A DNA stretch of 64,000 nucleotides, taken from positions 258,001 through 322,000 of the forward strand of contig CP114500.1 of assembly GCA_027186245.1 (NCBI GenBank). Direction: 5' to 3'. The notes under the pieces were generated by a model. The model was given only the letters and a program-made list of their open reading frames with translations, was not told the origin of the DNA and did not search any database. Positions 45,537 to 63,080 of this stretch are shown piece after piece. Origin of the DNA: Coriaria nepalensis. Taxonomy: Eukaryota; Streptophyta; Magnoliopsida; Cucurbitales; Coriariaceae. Position 1 is the first letter of the stretch; every line of letters begins with the position of its first letter. The translations under genes and the position numbers were made by a program.

Positions 45537-48500
45537 TCAGTGAGCATTGACAAGGAAAGGATTCTGGCAAACTCCACACTCGATGGTCTCAGAACCCGAG
45601 CTGGGAACCTGTACCTGCAAATGAACAGTGCAAGTAGGACATGCAACTTCCTTCATCCAACCAGACCTAGATCCAGAACCGTCAGACTTGGAACTGGGTG
45701 ACCTGCGGTTCCTTTCCATCTCCTCCTGTCACGAGCAAGGGAGACAGCAATCAGATTGAGTAAACAAATCTACATTCCCTTACATTCGAAGATCAAAAGA
45801 AGTTCATTTAAGCATATGGAAAAACATAGTTCATCTTTATAGAACATAACAAGCAAAGCTACAATCTAACATAATATGCTGATACTGAGAGAACTTTAGT
45901 TAACAAACACTTAAAATATTCAACCATGACTTAGGTTCAGTAATAGTTCATCTTTATAGAACATAACAAGCAAAACTACAATATAACAGAATATGCTAGG
46001 GCTGATATAATTTTAGTTAACAAACACTTAAAATATTCAACCATGACTTAGGTTCAGTACAAAGATATTTTATATGCTGGATTGATTACCAGAAGCTTCT
46101 TGGTAAGATCCTCATGACTCTGAAATCCCTGGGGCTTACTTGCTTCTTTAGCATTGGTTAGCCTCTGAGTCACTTCTGCCTACAAATATCAATATGTCAT
46201 TAGAAGCTGCAAGAACTGGGGAATATTTCCAGGGAAGTTGCCCGCACATCAAACATTTTTTTCCCTTTCATTACTTGATCACCAATTTAAAATGTTGAGT
46301 CGCCCTAGGATGGTAAAACTATAGTTTCTATTATCGCTAACTTACCAAACATCTAAGCTTCAGTTCTTAGAAGTGATATATACTATGAAGAATGAGCTCT
46401 TGGTTAGAAAAAAGTATGTTGTAGGAACTAATACTATTGCACACCCTTGTTTCTATCATCACTTGAATATTACCATAAGATTAATTATAAAGTCTAACAT
46501 AGAGGTGCAATATGAGCCAAAAAGATAAGTATAGTGAATACGGACATAAATCAGAATACTTATTAAGCAAATAATAACACACACCATGCATCTGTCACAA
46601 ACTCGCACTTGTGGAGCATTCTCCTCCGCAGTTAGAGCAATCCTACCATGGGTGCATTTGTCACAGAAAATATCTCCACAGTTCCTGCAGTGATGCTGAG
46701 CGTAAAGTTGAAATCAGAAAGATTAGTGTATGAAGTATGCACAGAATGTGCATTTAAATAACTGATAGAAAGAGATATACCCTGCGCACAATCGCCCCAA
46801 AATTAATTCCACATGCATTGCACTTTGAAACAGCTTCATCAGGTACCTAAGAAACATAAAATGTATACTACGAATGAGAAGGACTCGAGATTGCAAATTA
46901 TAATCATTAATGAAGGTTTACAAACATCAACAATTAAGATATTGAGTAGTGATGAAACATACCCAATGATCTTTCTCCTCATTACCGGGCTTTATCAAAT
47001 TCATCCAGTCAATAAATCCCTTCTTTTTCTCTGCAGGCTGTTCATTCGTGTTTGAAGGATCCAGAGGCTTGCTCCTTCCACCCATCTCCTTAAGCTGGGG
47101 ATAACAAAAAAGGATATAAATCAACACCTCACTGACAGAAGAACTACAGGGGAAGAAAAAGGGAAAGATAATATAACTCGTAATCAATATCAGCAAGAAT
47201 ATATGTAATTAGCAGGAAAAAAACAACAGTGGGAAGATAAAAAGTGATGTAGTGACTACCTTGATGGAAGTAAATTACGTAAATATATAAGGAAATAAAA
47301 TGCATGTATTATAAGGTGAACAATAAGCAGTAATAAAAGCAACTCAAAATGCCTACCTGTACAGTTGCAGCAGTCACTATGTCCAAAAGGGTGTTTGTGG
47401 TATAACTACTGGACTGCAATCTGATACGCCGGGGCTCAATATCCACGGCACTCTTAGACCAAAAAGCTAAAATAGAAGAATCTACAACCTATATGAAGAT
47501 AAACCAATAATCATTAGATGGAACTGGATTTTATTGCAGAGAAAGGAAAGGGAAAACGCAACCATCCAACTCACTTCACATCTTGTAATATTTTCAAGAG
47601 GATATATTCTTAGTGTCCGACCACTACTGGGATCAAGCATGCGAATTCCATCCAGTCCAATCTGCGAAAGAAGAGAAGATCACAAGTTCAGGGTGATAGA
47701 AATCCTTTTGATATATTGGACAAAACTTACACCTTACTGTCACATCAAAATAGCTTAATGTTAATAACATACGATGGTGATATGAAACATATTATGTTGA
47801 AGATTGATGTCCTAGTAAGTAACAGCCAGTGATAGCAAACTCAAAGCGAAGAAACTCAAACACCAATGTCACCACGAATTAATAAAATGCATAACAAATC
47901 ATTAAGAATGAAGCTTTATATGTTCAAATTATTCTGATATGGAGAATCATGCTTTCTTCCATTTTTTTTTTTTTAACTCCATAGATTTATGGAATTGGTT
48001 ACTATTCCTGAATCGCACAAAAGAGATAAAAATAACTAGGGATATTGTAATAAGTTGGTATCCAAAATATCCAACTCAAGGCATACCTGGCAAAGAACGT
48101 CCATAGTGGTCTGACCTCCGCTTTCAGCCAACATCTTGACACGAAACTTCTGCACGCCGCTTTTCACATCATCCTGCAAATCAGCCTTAGGAACTGCTTT
48201 CACGATCTTGCTCGTACTTACAGAGGAGTCTTTCCCAGAAGGCACATTGATAGGCCTCCCATAATCATCGAACATAGACCATGTAGACGATTTTGGAGCT
48301 GTACCACGAGCACCATATGGTTCAACCTTGCCTCCCTGGTAAGCATAAACGCCATCACCGTAGCCATCATTATTCCAGCTAGAATCGTACCGAGAATTCC
48401 CAGTTTCAGGTTGCTTCCCATACAGATCCGATCCAAATTCAGAGCGGCCTGGATTGTAACTACCATACCTGTCATCAACGTAACCACCACCCTGATCGAA

Positions 48501-49016
48501 CTTCACAGAAGTCTCGTAAGGGTTGTCATATGAAATTGAGACCGACGAGCTATAAGGAGCAGTATTCAGGGACGAGTATGAAGAACTTGAATTGGGAGAA
48601 GGACTAGGGTTAGGATTCGTGGTAATTGTAGGAGGAGGAGGAGCATAACTGGGAGGCGTCTGGTGCTGATCATATAGACCATAGTATGATTGCTGCGGAG
48701 GAGGTACTTGGGAGGGTAATTGAGAATCGATCGGAGGAAAAGAAGAAGGTTGGGGCGTGGAATTGAACGGCTGCGAACGAGGAGCGGTTGGAGGAGCAGT
48801 GACTAGATCGGGATTTTGATGATAAGGAGGATAATTCTGTGAATACGCAGAGTGATCGGAGGGTGCGTAGCTGGTACTGAAGGGCGGTGCCGAAGCGTAG
48901 GCAGTTTGGTGCGGATCTGCCGGAGCTGGAGTCGGATACGGATTAGGGCTAGGGGAAGGGTCTTGGAGATGAGGATATTGATAATATGGAGCAGAACTGT
49001 AATCGCCTTGTTGCAT
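45537..49016 (-). CDS. FREE1: FYVE-domain ESCRT protein FREE1
   Basis: Eight exons, all with GT-AG borders and in frame: 48087-49016, 47575-47661, 47357-47488, 46963-47094, 46781-46846, 46585-46695, 46090-46179, 45537-45725; 578 residues. FREE1/FYVE1 is a plant-specific ESCRT component. It binds PI3P through its FYVE domain and VPS23 through P(T/S)AP motifs, and is needed for multivesicular-body sorting and vacuole formation. The first exon is a long disordered Pro/Tyr/Ser-rich region containing PTAP at residues 76-79. A PH-like segment follows (IGLDGIRMLDPSSGRTLRIY). The FYVE domain runs WVPDEAVSKC, (R)RHHCRNCGDIFC, RVCDRC, with zinc ligands complete. Then comes a coiled-coil region and a C-terminal zinc-ribbon-like segment (CPTC...CGVC). 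Nothing looks damaged. Confidence 0.97.
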
Positions 49017-50539
49017 CGCTGGATTCCGGTGAAGTTCTTTTCCGGATTATCTCAGACTATTGCAGGGAGGAAGAACTCTCTGGTTGTTCCAGAATTAACC
49101 TTTTGGGGACGAGGGAATAACGACGAGAAGCGGTTGAGAGAAGGAATACTGGATGTGTATTAACACGGAAGTTATCGTACTTACGCCTGAATTGGTTGAC
49201 CGCGCGACGTTTATGTGGGCCAGTGTAGCTTGAGTTAACTGTCACGCTATCGTACATATTTTGAGGCCCAAAATCTAACTATTTATGAAGCCTAGCCCAT
49301 GTTTAAGATTTAGATGGACCACTTCAAACATGAGATTGAGACAAGCCCATTCTGATGAGTAGGGTTAGCCTACCGATAGCAATAAGCCACCCTAATCTAA
49401 ACACTGAAAAGGCATCCCCTAAGCTAATCATAAACAGTAAGCAAACTTCACTCGATAAAAGTGTGAACTCGAATATTAAGGCCCAAATAAATCGACACAG
49501 GTGTGGGCTAACCTACCGGGCTTTCGTAATGATTTCTATTAGAAACCTTAGTTTCCTATACAAATAATTATGGGCCTATATATATTACCAAAATAATTAT
49601 AATATAATGGAGCTATTTATATTTATTTTTGGTATGAGTATAAACCTAATACTATAGCCTATGATTTTATGGGGTTTTTGTTGACTTAGTATATAAATGA
49701 AGATTAGGGTTTTGATCCCCAAGTTAATTCACAATTGTATAATACATTAATTTTTTCTTTTTATCAAAAGAGAAAACTCATAATGCGTAAAACGTGAATG
49801 GATTGTAGAAGACTGAAACCCATAGCAATTCATCTCAATGGATTCAAGTATATTTTCCGATTATATTTTTTTTATTGTTTGGCATGGATGGATCTTGATT
49901 GTGTTCTTGAATTTAGGCTAAGAATATATATTAGAACACCTTTCATGTCATCTATTATGAAGATATGTGAATTCAATTTCATGATTTTTTTTTTTTTTTT
50001 TGTTTACATGAATCTGTTTAGGGAAACATTCAATTTTTGTATTCCTTGTTTGTCTTATGCAAATTAGGATTATGATTTTGTTCTTTCAATTTCATATATT
50101 ATGACACTTGAAATTGATTTGTTCTAAGGAATGAAATTATATGATAATTGGATGATTTGTTGCGATACCTTTTGCCATTTTCGCATGATAATCGCAAATA
50201 TGTCTTATTACGGCTCATCTTTATTTGGTTTTGTTTTGTTATGTCATGCATATTTATATATTTATTGTTTATATGTCATGAAATGGAAATTAATTGTGAG
50301 TTTGAGTTGGAATACGTTTCTCTTCCAACATGTCATGTCATTGGAATAGGAATATGTTTCTCATCCAAATATTGTTATTGACATTGTTCAAGATCTAACT
50401 CTTGACCTGGTTCAAGATGCAACTCCGGTTAAACACTTATAGGAAATCAAATTAGTTAAAGATTATTGAGTATTTTGATTTTGATTTTGTTGGATACTAA
50501 GCTAGCTAGAGGTCTACTTGAGCTATATTTACCGCACCA
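49017..50539. other. Spacer right of FREE1
   Basis: FREE1 promoter and then AT-rich spacer. Open frames here (for example near 50131-50381) have no recognisable features. It grades into copia remnant DNA to the right. Confidence 0.5.
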
Positions 50540-50850
50540 CTAGCTCGGGGGCATTATTTCATGAAAAAGTGTGAAACAACCACTCATAGCTCTTTCTACC
50601 ATAGCAACTAAGTTTATAATATATCTAAGGCATCAAATCATGTGATACGGATGCAAAACTCTATCATTGAATTACATGTTGTGAATGATATTGAAAGACC
50701 ATTAAAATTATATTGTGATAATAAATTGGTGTTGTTATATTTTCACTAACAATAGAAAATCAACAAAGTCGAAGCACGTAGAGATTGAGTCTCTTGTTGT
50801 TAAAAAAAAAAAGTTCGGGTCAAGTGCCTATAGAACATATAGGAATAAAC
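50540..50850 (+). mobile_element. Ty1/copia RNase H remnant
   Basis: Decayed traces of the copia RNase H region can be read: (S)LIALSTIATKFI, then a CDN-like NYIVIINW, then KSTKSKHVEIESLVV. They lie in several frames with stops. Nucleotide stretches such as GTGAATGATATTGAAAGACCA are shared with 62885-62915, so the same family occurs at both places. Confidence 0.7.
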
Positions 50851-51414
50851 TAAAAAATCATAAATCCGCTCATTAAGGGTTTAATTAAGATTTTTACATA
50901 ATTCTCCCCATCTTAAATTAAAATGAATTCCACAAGTTAAAAAAATTTTAGAACAAGAATTATGGAATAACTAAGATTTTTGAGTGTAATTATATTAGTA
51001 TCTTTTGGATTTGGACCAGATACATAAACTAAGCCCTATAGAGACTAAGTGGAATAAATTAATAAACATAATCTCTTGATGTAAGTTGACTACATTTATG
51101 ACAAACACGCTAAAATGCCTTTAAGTAAGCTCTAACGGAGTGGCATGCATACGACAACGCACCAACGGAACTAGTGAGAGCTCTAAAGAATTAACCAAAT
51201 TCTCAATAGAGGCGGCTCCACCTCAATATTCACAGAAGTTATCTTTATCAAGCGTGTAAATTACAACTAACTACACTACCTTAATTAAGAGTCTAAGACT
51301 CAACCCTCAATTTTGTTGTAGTTGAGCACTATACACACATCATAGGGATAAGCTTCTCAACAAGAAAGTTGGCCCATTGATTAACAACCCATATGAATTA
51401 TCCCACTGTAGTTG

Positions 51415-51545
51415 AAAAATATGTTTGGAGACCGATATTCGATATGTAGGCGAGAACTCAGATGGATTGAGAATTCGGTCTAGATAGGAAACTCCATATG
51501 AGTTTCTGCTTATAGATCAAATATCGGCCTCCAAACATATTTTTG
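51415..51545. repeat. Imperfect inverted repeat (hairpin)
   Basis: Arms of about 52-55 bases, 51415-51466 and 51491-51545, are roughly 80 percent complementary. Their shared core, read outward to inward, is AAAAATATGTTTGGAG. A third related piece lies at 51560-51610, and a motif resembling AACTCGGTCTAG recurs to about 51845. This is probably a decayed transposon or a MITE-like foldback. Confidence 0.65.
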
Positions 51546-53173
51546 CCTCGACTAAGAACTCGATCCGAACAACGAACTTCATCTGAGTTCCTGCCTACAA
51601 ATTTATATTTCTGTTTTATAGATCGAGAACTCGGTCTATACATGGATCGGATCTAGAACAAGTGATATTATATTATATTAGATTTCAGCCTGAAAAAAAA
51701 AAGAAAAAGTTTCCGGTCTAGTAAGGAAAATGAAGAAATCGGTCTGAATAAAGAAATTAAACTCGATCTAGGAAAAGTAAAAGATCTCAGTTTGGGAAGG
51801 GAGTTCAGCTTGTGAGAAAAGAAATTAAACTCGGTCTAGTAAAAAGTAAAAGAAATCGATATGAAAGTGATTTTGACGTATTACATAAAAGAAAAAATTA
51901 TCGATTTGTCAATTACCTTATATGATTTATATATTAATTATATTAATTTTTATATTAATATAAATAATTTTAATGTGATACGTATTTTAACCATAAAATT
52001 CATAAGAATAATCGAAATTTATATATAAAAATAAATAAATATAATAAAATAAAGATTAAATTCGTTCCTATCAAAAGGAAGGGGAGAGTCTTTCGGCTTT
52101 AGCCGCGGCCAAAACGACTACGTACACACGCTGATTGGTGATTTGATTCTGTGACAAGAAAAATTTTCACTCAAATCTGACGTGATTTGATTCGGACTTA
52201 TTATTATGCGTCTTTTTTTATAGATTGCAATCAGAATCGAGCGAAAATAATACTCTCAGTTTTGTTTATTGGGAAATGCTAAAGAGACCACCTTTTTAAA
52301 GATAATTTTTTTTTTAATCTTCGACTATTTCTCGTCTTATTGCATTTGACGTTTGATCGGACTTGTACTTTGCTGCACGATTCCAACACATTTGCCACGT
52401 GGATGTGTATGAGAACATTACGAGTCTACGTCAGTGTTTCTTAAACGGTTTTGAAAGAAAAATGGCGTCAAGAAACTTGTTCTATCGCTTCTTCAGAAAA
52501 CGTTTCGACTGTCTGTCCATAGAAAAAGCGTTTCAAATTAAGAAAATTAATGTCACGCCAAAGATTCAATCACTCCACCAAATTGTACGGGGACGAGGAT
52601 ACTTAATCATGGCACAGATATCGTGATTCAACCCTCCATCACACGTCACCGATCGAACCATCAAGCAATATGAGCTACATCTAACAGCATCTTAAAAACG
52701 ATGATCCATAATTCGACTTGAACTTAGCTCAAACTAGATGTCGGTGACATTTGCGGCCAACCAGATAGGAGAGAGGGAGACTGTATCTCCACAAATATTC
52801 TACCAAACCCAAAAAATATATATCTACTACTTTGAACTTTCAACACGATAACGAATATGGCTACGTCAGTTATTGGGAAGAAGTTCTTTAACAAAAAGAA
52901 ATCTAATTAATACACAAGACAGATTGATTGAATAGGTGGTAATCTTTTAAGAGTGATGGTCATCACTTACATATCAAAAAACGGAGCAATGGTTTCATTT
53001 ACATCGTGGAATGTCAGCCTGAGAGAGTACACTACGCCATAGTTTATCACTTTTTTAGGACGGCTTGGTGCAGAGAAGACAAACGGAAGAGAAGTGTAAT
53101 GAGACTTGCGGGTCAGATCGATGTGGGTTTAGGTCGAATCTTTATGGGGCAGAATAACAAATTTTCCCTGCGA
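51546..53173. other. Spacer left of the ROP gene
   Basis: AT-rich spacer, with the GGTCTAG-type motif repeats up to about 51850 and the ROP 3' region at the right. No gene is recognised; the frame 52363-52626 lacks family features. Confidence 0.5.
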
Positions 53174-56440
<3,267 letters not shown>

Positions 56441-56644
56441 CTAAGTGCCATTCTATCAACCAGAAGAGGCTGAACGGAGTCGTTTTGTGTGCTTTTTTCA
56501 GCCTTTAGGTAATTTTTCCCTCCCTCGTTCTTTATTCACCGTCGCGCGGGAGCATCATCGTGCTTTGCCTCCAAATCGGCGGCTCTTCTTCTTCTTCTCC
56601 GGCGGTCTATCTCTCACGCTTTTACGCTTCAGTCTTTTTCTCAG

Positions 56645-56969
56645 GTAATCAGCTGCCTAATAGGTTTGCTCGCTTTCTATCCGGATCTTACTACGTTGGT
56701 AATCAGATTCTGTAGCCTTGAAATTCTCCTGATCCTACTGTATTTTATTTTATTTTTTCCGGATTTTTAACATCATCTTAAGCTGTATTTTCTGCTGCAT
56801 ACTGAAATTATTGAGGCGTTGAAGAGTTCGACCTCGAGCTACATTCCTATCGTGCTTGAGATCATGCTCAGAAAGCATTTGTTGCTGGTGTCTAGAATGT
56901 TTTGTGTGACGAATGGTTTACCTGCATCACTTCATCTGACCCTTTTTCTTAAATTTTATTGTACACAGT
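56645..56969 (+). other. Probable 5'-leader intron of RPA12
   Basis: A donor (CAG|GTAATC) at 56645 and an acceptor (TACACAG) ending at about 56968 bracket a likely intron in the RPA12 leader. The leader exon would lie before 56644 and the coding exon starts at 56999. This is inference from splice motifs only. Confidence 0.45.
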
Positions 56970-56998
56970 TCCTTTGTTAATTTCTGCGGCAAAGCTAT

Positions 56999-58616
56999 AT
57001 GATGGCTTATTCCCGAGGGGATGATTTTTTGTTTTGCCGCCTCTGTGGGACTATGCTCTCCTTTGACTCAACCAAATATGCTTCATGCCCTCTGTGCAAG
57101 TCTAAACGAAGCTTGAAAGGTATTCATATGCTTGATGCTTTCTTATTCAGTGAAAAATAAATACGGGGATGCATGTTCGAGCTACTTATCCTCCAATTTT
57201 TTTCCAAATTTTGTGACTCCATCCTTCCTTGAAATTGTAATTCTGACTGTTTGAGTATCATATACTTGTCGTCAATTTGATTTTGCGAATTCAAGATCAT
57301 AGCAGATAAACCTATGAGGGTTTTGCATCTGCTGCTCTCCAGCTTGATTAAAGACCCTAATAATTTGATTGAGTTGTCTTTCTTTGCATAGCTGATTATA
57401 TATTATTGCGATCCTAATTTGTGTACCATTGTCTGCAGAGATTTGTGGAAGAGAAATAACTTACACTGTCACTGCTGAGGTATACCTTAATTAATTTGTT
57501 TAAGTTTGTATCCTCTCAATGACTGCGGCTTTATTTTGCTGTAAACAAGCGATGCCATTATATTATTCTCTTTGACTTAAAAAATTCCCAGATTCTCATG
57601 CATCTTACAATTGGTTGATATGAGGCTGGTTGGTCGAGTAATCAGTATAGTTGATTATCTCGTGCCATTGCAAATTTATGGGGTTTGAGCCTCTTTAGTT
57701 AACAGATTCAATTGTTGCAATTAAGATGTAAAAGGGTCTGGCTTCATGCAGATATTAGTGTAGTGGTAATTAAAAGTTCATTCATGATTAATAGCATTAT
57801 GAGCGTAGTAATGTTATATAAGCTTCTTCGCACGACATTCAATTTCCTATATACTATATTCCTACTCTTTAGTTGAGTCTTCATTTATATCACATGCAAC
57901 ACCAAGCTACCTTTCTGAACTTGCAGGATATTAGGAAGGAGCTGGGCATATCGTTAATTGATGAAGAGAAAGTGCAATTATCAAAGGTAGCATTTTCTTT
58001 TTCTTTTTTTAGGAGTTCAGAAGTTATGTTGTCCTGTTTATCCCCGTAACACACTAGGGAATTGGCAAAGACCTTTGTGGTTTTATTAAAATCAAATATC
58101 TTATGCAAAATGGCAGGCGGGTGGACATAAAATATAAAAAAAAAACACCTCCCAGTAGGGAAATGAGGTAAAAAGAGTGTCTCGAACACTCACCAAGATA
58201 AAAAACCTCTAAACTCTCTAAAATTCACTAATGAAATAAAATTTGATGTTGCCTAACCCGGAACCCCCCACTTCTTAGTTTTTAAAACGACAATGAGAAG
58301 GGGAGGGCAAACTAAGGATTATTAACTTTAGTTCATTGTACAATTTCCCTGAAAAATTTTGCCTTCTGCTAAATATTATCGGGATATCAAATTGCCAGGC
58401 AACAAGGAAATGTGAAAAATGTGGCAACGATGAGGCCTGGTTTGAGAGCAAACAGGTACACATATATTTACTTATGGAATCTGAACTGACGATCTTCATT
58501 GTATTTACTTATGTGTCCTTATTTCGTTGACCTGTCCGCAGATGAGATCCGCCGATGAAGGGCAGACTACTTTTTATACATGCACCAAGTGCAACCATCA
58601 GACCCGGGAGAATTGA
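56999..58616 (+). CDS. RPA12: RNA polymerase I subunit RPA12
   Basis: Five coding exons, 56999-57119, 57439-57479, 57927-57986, 58399-58455 and 58542-58616, join in frame to 117 residues. RPA12 is the small zinc-ribbon subunit of RNA polymerase I, which transcribes rRNA in the nucleolus. It combines an Rpb9-like N-terminal ribbon with a TFIIS-like C-terminal ribbon that stimulates RNA cleavage. The first ribbon has C13/C16 and C30/C33 ([15 protein letters not shown]). The second has [11 protein letters not shown] and then the acidic hairpin [13 protein letters not shown] followed by CTKCNHQ. The RSADE loop, which reaches the active site, is intact. Two adjacent ATGs occur at the start; I used the first. 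Confidence 0.95.
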
Positions 58617-59518
58617 GTGTTTTTATTGTTTGTTTGTGGAGCATTGCTATGACCTGTTCTGCCATTTTTGTATGTTTATCAGGCCATCCCATCCCGGACA
58701 AGTTTCGTAGTTCTCTGTCAACATTTGTGTACTATATTATGGGATTTAGTTTCGGGAATGAATGTAATCTTCAGATAAATTTAACCATTTTGCGATTGAA
58801 TAATTGTTTCATGTTATTGAGAACTAATCTGATACAGAACATTACAACATTGCGCACTAAAAAATACGGGTGAATAAAAATAAGAGCTTGTAATAAATAA
58901 CCGAAAGTGAGAAAATAAATTACTCCAACTAAGAAATGCCCTGTTTTAAGAACAGTAGCAATCAGGGACGTAGAAGTCACCTGAGATTCTCTGTAGCTCC
59001 GGAATCAATATCTGTGACCTCAACTCTACAATTCAGCTTAGGCCTCATGAAAAGCCTAGGCAATGGCAAGTTGCTCAGCAGCGGAGAAACTGAAGAAACC
59101 GAACCTGAAACCTGAAAACTTCTCCAATATCTCTTCAAATGCATTACCTGTTTGTGAAGATACAGAGGTAGAACCATCCGTAACATTCTGGATGTCGACT
59201 AGGTCAGGTACCGACCGATCCGTAGAAGCAAAAACTAAACTCTGAAATTTCTGGAATCATTATTTTCTGATCTTGCGTGTGTGGTCTTGAAACCTTTTGA
59301 TGAACTTCGGTCTCTTTATAGTTAGAGATTGATCTCTGTTCCTCTTATTTCCCATTCTAGTACGGTCGAGGTTCCCAGTTTGCTTGACAATGGAAGCGTA
59401 CGATTCCTTTTGGTTGAATAAAGAGACTGATTCCTCTAACAGGAAGTTAAAATCGAGTATGAATTTTGTTGGGGGAAAAAGAAAGACGGAAAATGAAATG
59501 CAGGAATTTCAGGAGGAA

Positions 59519-59582
<64 letters not shown>

Positions 59583-60959
59583 TATACAAAATATGAAGAG
59601 ATCAGTGATTAACAAAAGGAGGTTTTAGCGCTGTATTTATAAGTACTTGTTACTTGTACCAGACACCAGTATCTGTTTTTATAAGAGTGACTTCTAAATG
59701 TGGACCCCATCCAATCTGATGGCTAGAACATGCACATGGATCATGGAAGGAAGTTGGTGGGCTCCTTTCTAATTGGGCTCATATATTCCTGTATTGTTTG
59801 GGCTCTTATGTATGAGAACCATTAAATTGCTGTATCGTGACAGTGATATCAGCCGTACAGAGAGAGAAGACTAGTCATGCCCACATGGTCAAATAACACC
59901 ACAACAATCCTATCAACTTGTCGACTTGTCGATTTTGAAGTTTTGTTCCTCTCCTATCGGCAGTCACCAATGAATGATGGATGGAAGAGTAGGAAGCTCA
60001 CGAGCACGATGACGTGGCGTTACATATTCTTTTCCTTTATTATTATAATAATAATAATAATAAACTTGAAAAGGAGAAAAGGAAAGGATCCTTTATTATT
60101 ATAATAATAATTCTCACATCGACGACGTCGTATCGAGTTGAGGAAAACTTTATTAACCTTGCTTGTCTTTCTATTATTTAATAGGAAAAGCTTAGTATTA
60201 AATTAAATTAAATTAAATTTAAATTAAATTAAAATTACATAAATAATTTATGTCGGCGTTTCTCTTCTTTTTTTTTACCTACTTTTCCAACTCTTTTGTC
60301 TGCCACTAAAAGATATTTGTCTTAATACAGTTAAGGCTACAGTCACAATCTCATGTAATAATAATAATAATAAAATAAACAATTTAGATTTATTAAAGTA
60401 ATCAATCAATCAATAAATAAAATAATTCACTCAAAGAACACAATCGCTGTCCTGCATCATCTTCCCGTATCTCTGCTTTCCCCATTACGGTTCGACGTGA
60501 ATAAAAAAAAATCAACAATAAACTATTTTTATTTTATTTAGAAATTGATTAGTATTAAATTATTCGCTTCCTAATGTTAGTTATTGCTAGTGTTAGTGTT
60601 GCTACGGTTACTATGAACTCAATCCATATGTTTAATAGCATAAATTTTAAGAGCCCGAAAGAAAATATTTTATTGATTTTTGGATGCATTAATTTAGATT
60701 GTGCGTTAAAAATAATAATAACTTATCTTTTTTATAGAGACAAGTTCTATTATAAATAATGATACTAAAATGCAACGTTTTATAAGAATTTAGAGCTGTA
60801 TGTTTGATGAAGTAAATGCTAAAAGTATTTTTAAAGAAATTGAAAAATATTTTACAAAAAACAAAAATAATGAAACATGCAAGCTTTTAGCTTACATTGT
60901 CCAAACGATGTATAGACAAGTAGCACCAATTACTATTCATACAAATGTGTTTATGTAGG
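58617..60959. other. Spacer with microsatellites
   Basis: No convincing gene. The short frames near 58977-59245 on both strands lack domain features. A (TA)n-(GA)n compound microsatellite lies at about 59519-59578, with (AAT)n at 60043-60062 and AAATT runs near 60200-60235. The frame 59384-59596 ends in a run encoded by the GA repeat and is probably spurious. Confidence 0.5.
59535..59578. repeat. (GA)n microsatellite
   Basis: About 22 GA units immediately follow a short (TA)n run at 59519-59532. Confidence 0.9.
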
Positions 60960-63080
60960 GTTGCTTGTGTAGCCGATCATCAAGTGATGTGAAAGATTCA
61001 TCCATGTGATCAATGACAAAACAGTTATGGTTGAAGTCATTGAGAAGTTTAGATTATCTTTTGAAAGTAGTCCTTGTATTCAATTAAGAGAGACTTATGT
61101 AGTATCGTCATTTAGGCAAAATTTGGTTTCTATTTATGTTTTAGATAAATATAGTTATTCTTGTTAATTAGGAAATAATAAATTTAATATTTTTCTTAAT
61201 TATAATCTTATTGCGATTAGTTTTTTAATTGATAAACTATATATGTTGAATATTATTACCTTATTTAATGAAACCTTATAAACAACTTCAATAAGTACAA
61301 AATGCAAATTAACAAATGAGAGTTCTGCTATCTTATGACCTAAGCGTTTAGGTCACATCACAAAAGGGGAATCAAGATACTTGTGTCAAACGAAATACTT
61401 CAACTCTTTAATTTTACAAACCATGATATATGTGTTGAGTGTATTAAAAGGAAACAAACAAATATTTAAATGTTAAGTGCCAAAAGGAGTTCTAGCTTCT
61501 TACAATTGATACATACTGCTATGTGCAGTTCATTTTCTATGACTTTTTAGAATGACCAACTATATTGTCTCACTTTTATAAATGAATATTCTCATTTTTT
61601 GTACTTATACTTAATTTATGAGAAATCACAATTTTTTGACATTTTAAAGCCTTCAACACCAAAGTTCAAAATCAACTAGGTAAGAAGATTAAAGTTGTCA
61701 AATCTGATCATGGTGGTGAAAAATTATGGTAGATATGATGGATCATATGAACAACATCCATGACATTTTGCCAAATTCTCAAACGCGGAGGGTTTCACTC
61801 AGAACGAAGACATTAACTGTAAAGATATTTTCTCTCCAATTTATACAAAATACTCTTTTAAGACAATAATGACACTCGTGGCTCATTTTTATTTACAAGT
61901 ACCTCCGATGGATGTTAAGACGAATTTTCTCACTGGTGACATTAAGGAAACCGTATACATAGTACATACATAAAACTTTATCTCAGGTGATTCAAAGTCT
62001 ATAGTTTGTAAAATCAAAAAGTATGTTTATGGTCTCAAGAAAGCTTATCGTTAATAGTATTACAAGTTTCATCAAGTCATTATCTCATATGGTTTTGAGG
62101 TTAATGCAGTTGATGACTATATATATCTTAATTTCAGTGGGAGTAAATTTATCTTCCTATTTCTCTATGTCGATGACATACTATTAGCTAGCAACGATAT
62201 AGGCATACTGCACAAAACCATGAGATTTATGACTAAATATTTTGAAATGAAAGATATTGGTGACGCCTCTTTTTATATAAAGAATTAAGATACATTGAGA
62301 TCGCTATCAGTATGTTATTGAATTATTACAAAATAGCTATATCGAAAAGGTACCTGTTTGATTTGACATGATAGATTATGCACAATGAGATACTTCTATT
62401 GCTAAAAAAAGACAAGTTTAGTCTTATTAAGTACTCCAATAATGAAATTGAAAGAAATGAGATGCAAAATGTTTCATATGATTTAGTGTAGGGAGTCTTA
62501 TGTATTATAAAGTATGTGCGCTTATGGGTTCAACGTCCATAGTGGGGTATGTTAGTAAAATATTTAAGTAACCATGACATGGATCATTGGAAAGTAACTA
62601 AATGTGTTATGAAGTACTTAAAGATAATAAAATATTACATGCCCACTTATTGGAAGTTAGATGATTTATAGATCATTAGATATTATAATTCATATATTGC
62701 GGGTTGATAAACTATTAAAAGATATACTTATAGCTATGTCTACGCTACGTGAAGGCGTTATTTTCTAAAGGAGTACTAATCAGTCACTCATAGCTCTTTT
62801 CACTATGACAGCGAAGTTCATAGCTTATTATGAGGCAATCGGTCATGTGATATGGCCGCAAAATTGTCACTAGGCTGCGAATAGTGAATGATATTGAAAG
62901 ACCACTTAAGGTGTACTATAACAATCTATTAACAATTTTATATTCAAACGATAAATATAAGCTCATTAAAGTCTAGACATATAGATATTAAGTTTTTAGT
63001 TGTTAAGGAGCGAGTTCATAATAAGATAATATCAATTGAATATATAAGAACAAATTTAATGCGTGTAGATCTACTTACTT
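60960..63080 (+). mobile_element. Ty1/copia pol remnant
   Basis: Heavily decayed copia polyprotein traces lie in the expected order. A protease-proximal region at about 60965-61270 includes a phrase like VVSSFRQNLVSI. Integrase trace KVVKSDHGGE is near 61700. Reverse transcriptase at 62010-62280 reads KKYVYGLKKAYR and then FLYVDDILLASNDIG, with the catalytic YVDD preserved. RNase H traces are at 62760-63080. Stops and frameshifts throughout rule out a product. LTRs are not identifiable in the window. Confidence 0.88.

Noticed and set aside
59384..59596. Small protein ending in an ERER run
   Set aside because: Half of the frame is the GA microsatellite and the rest lacks family features.
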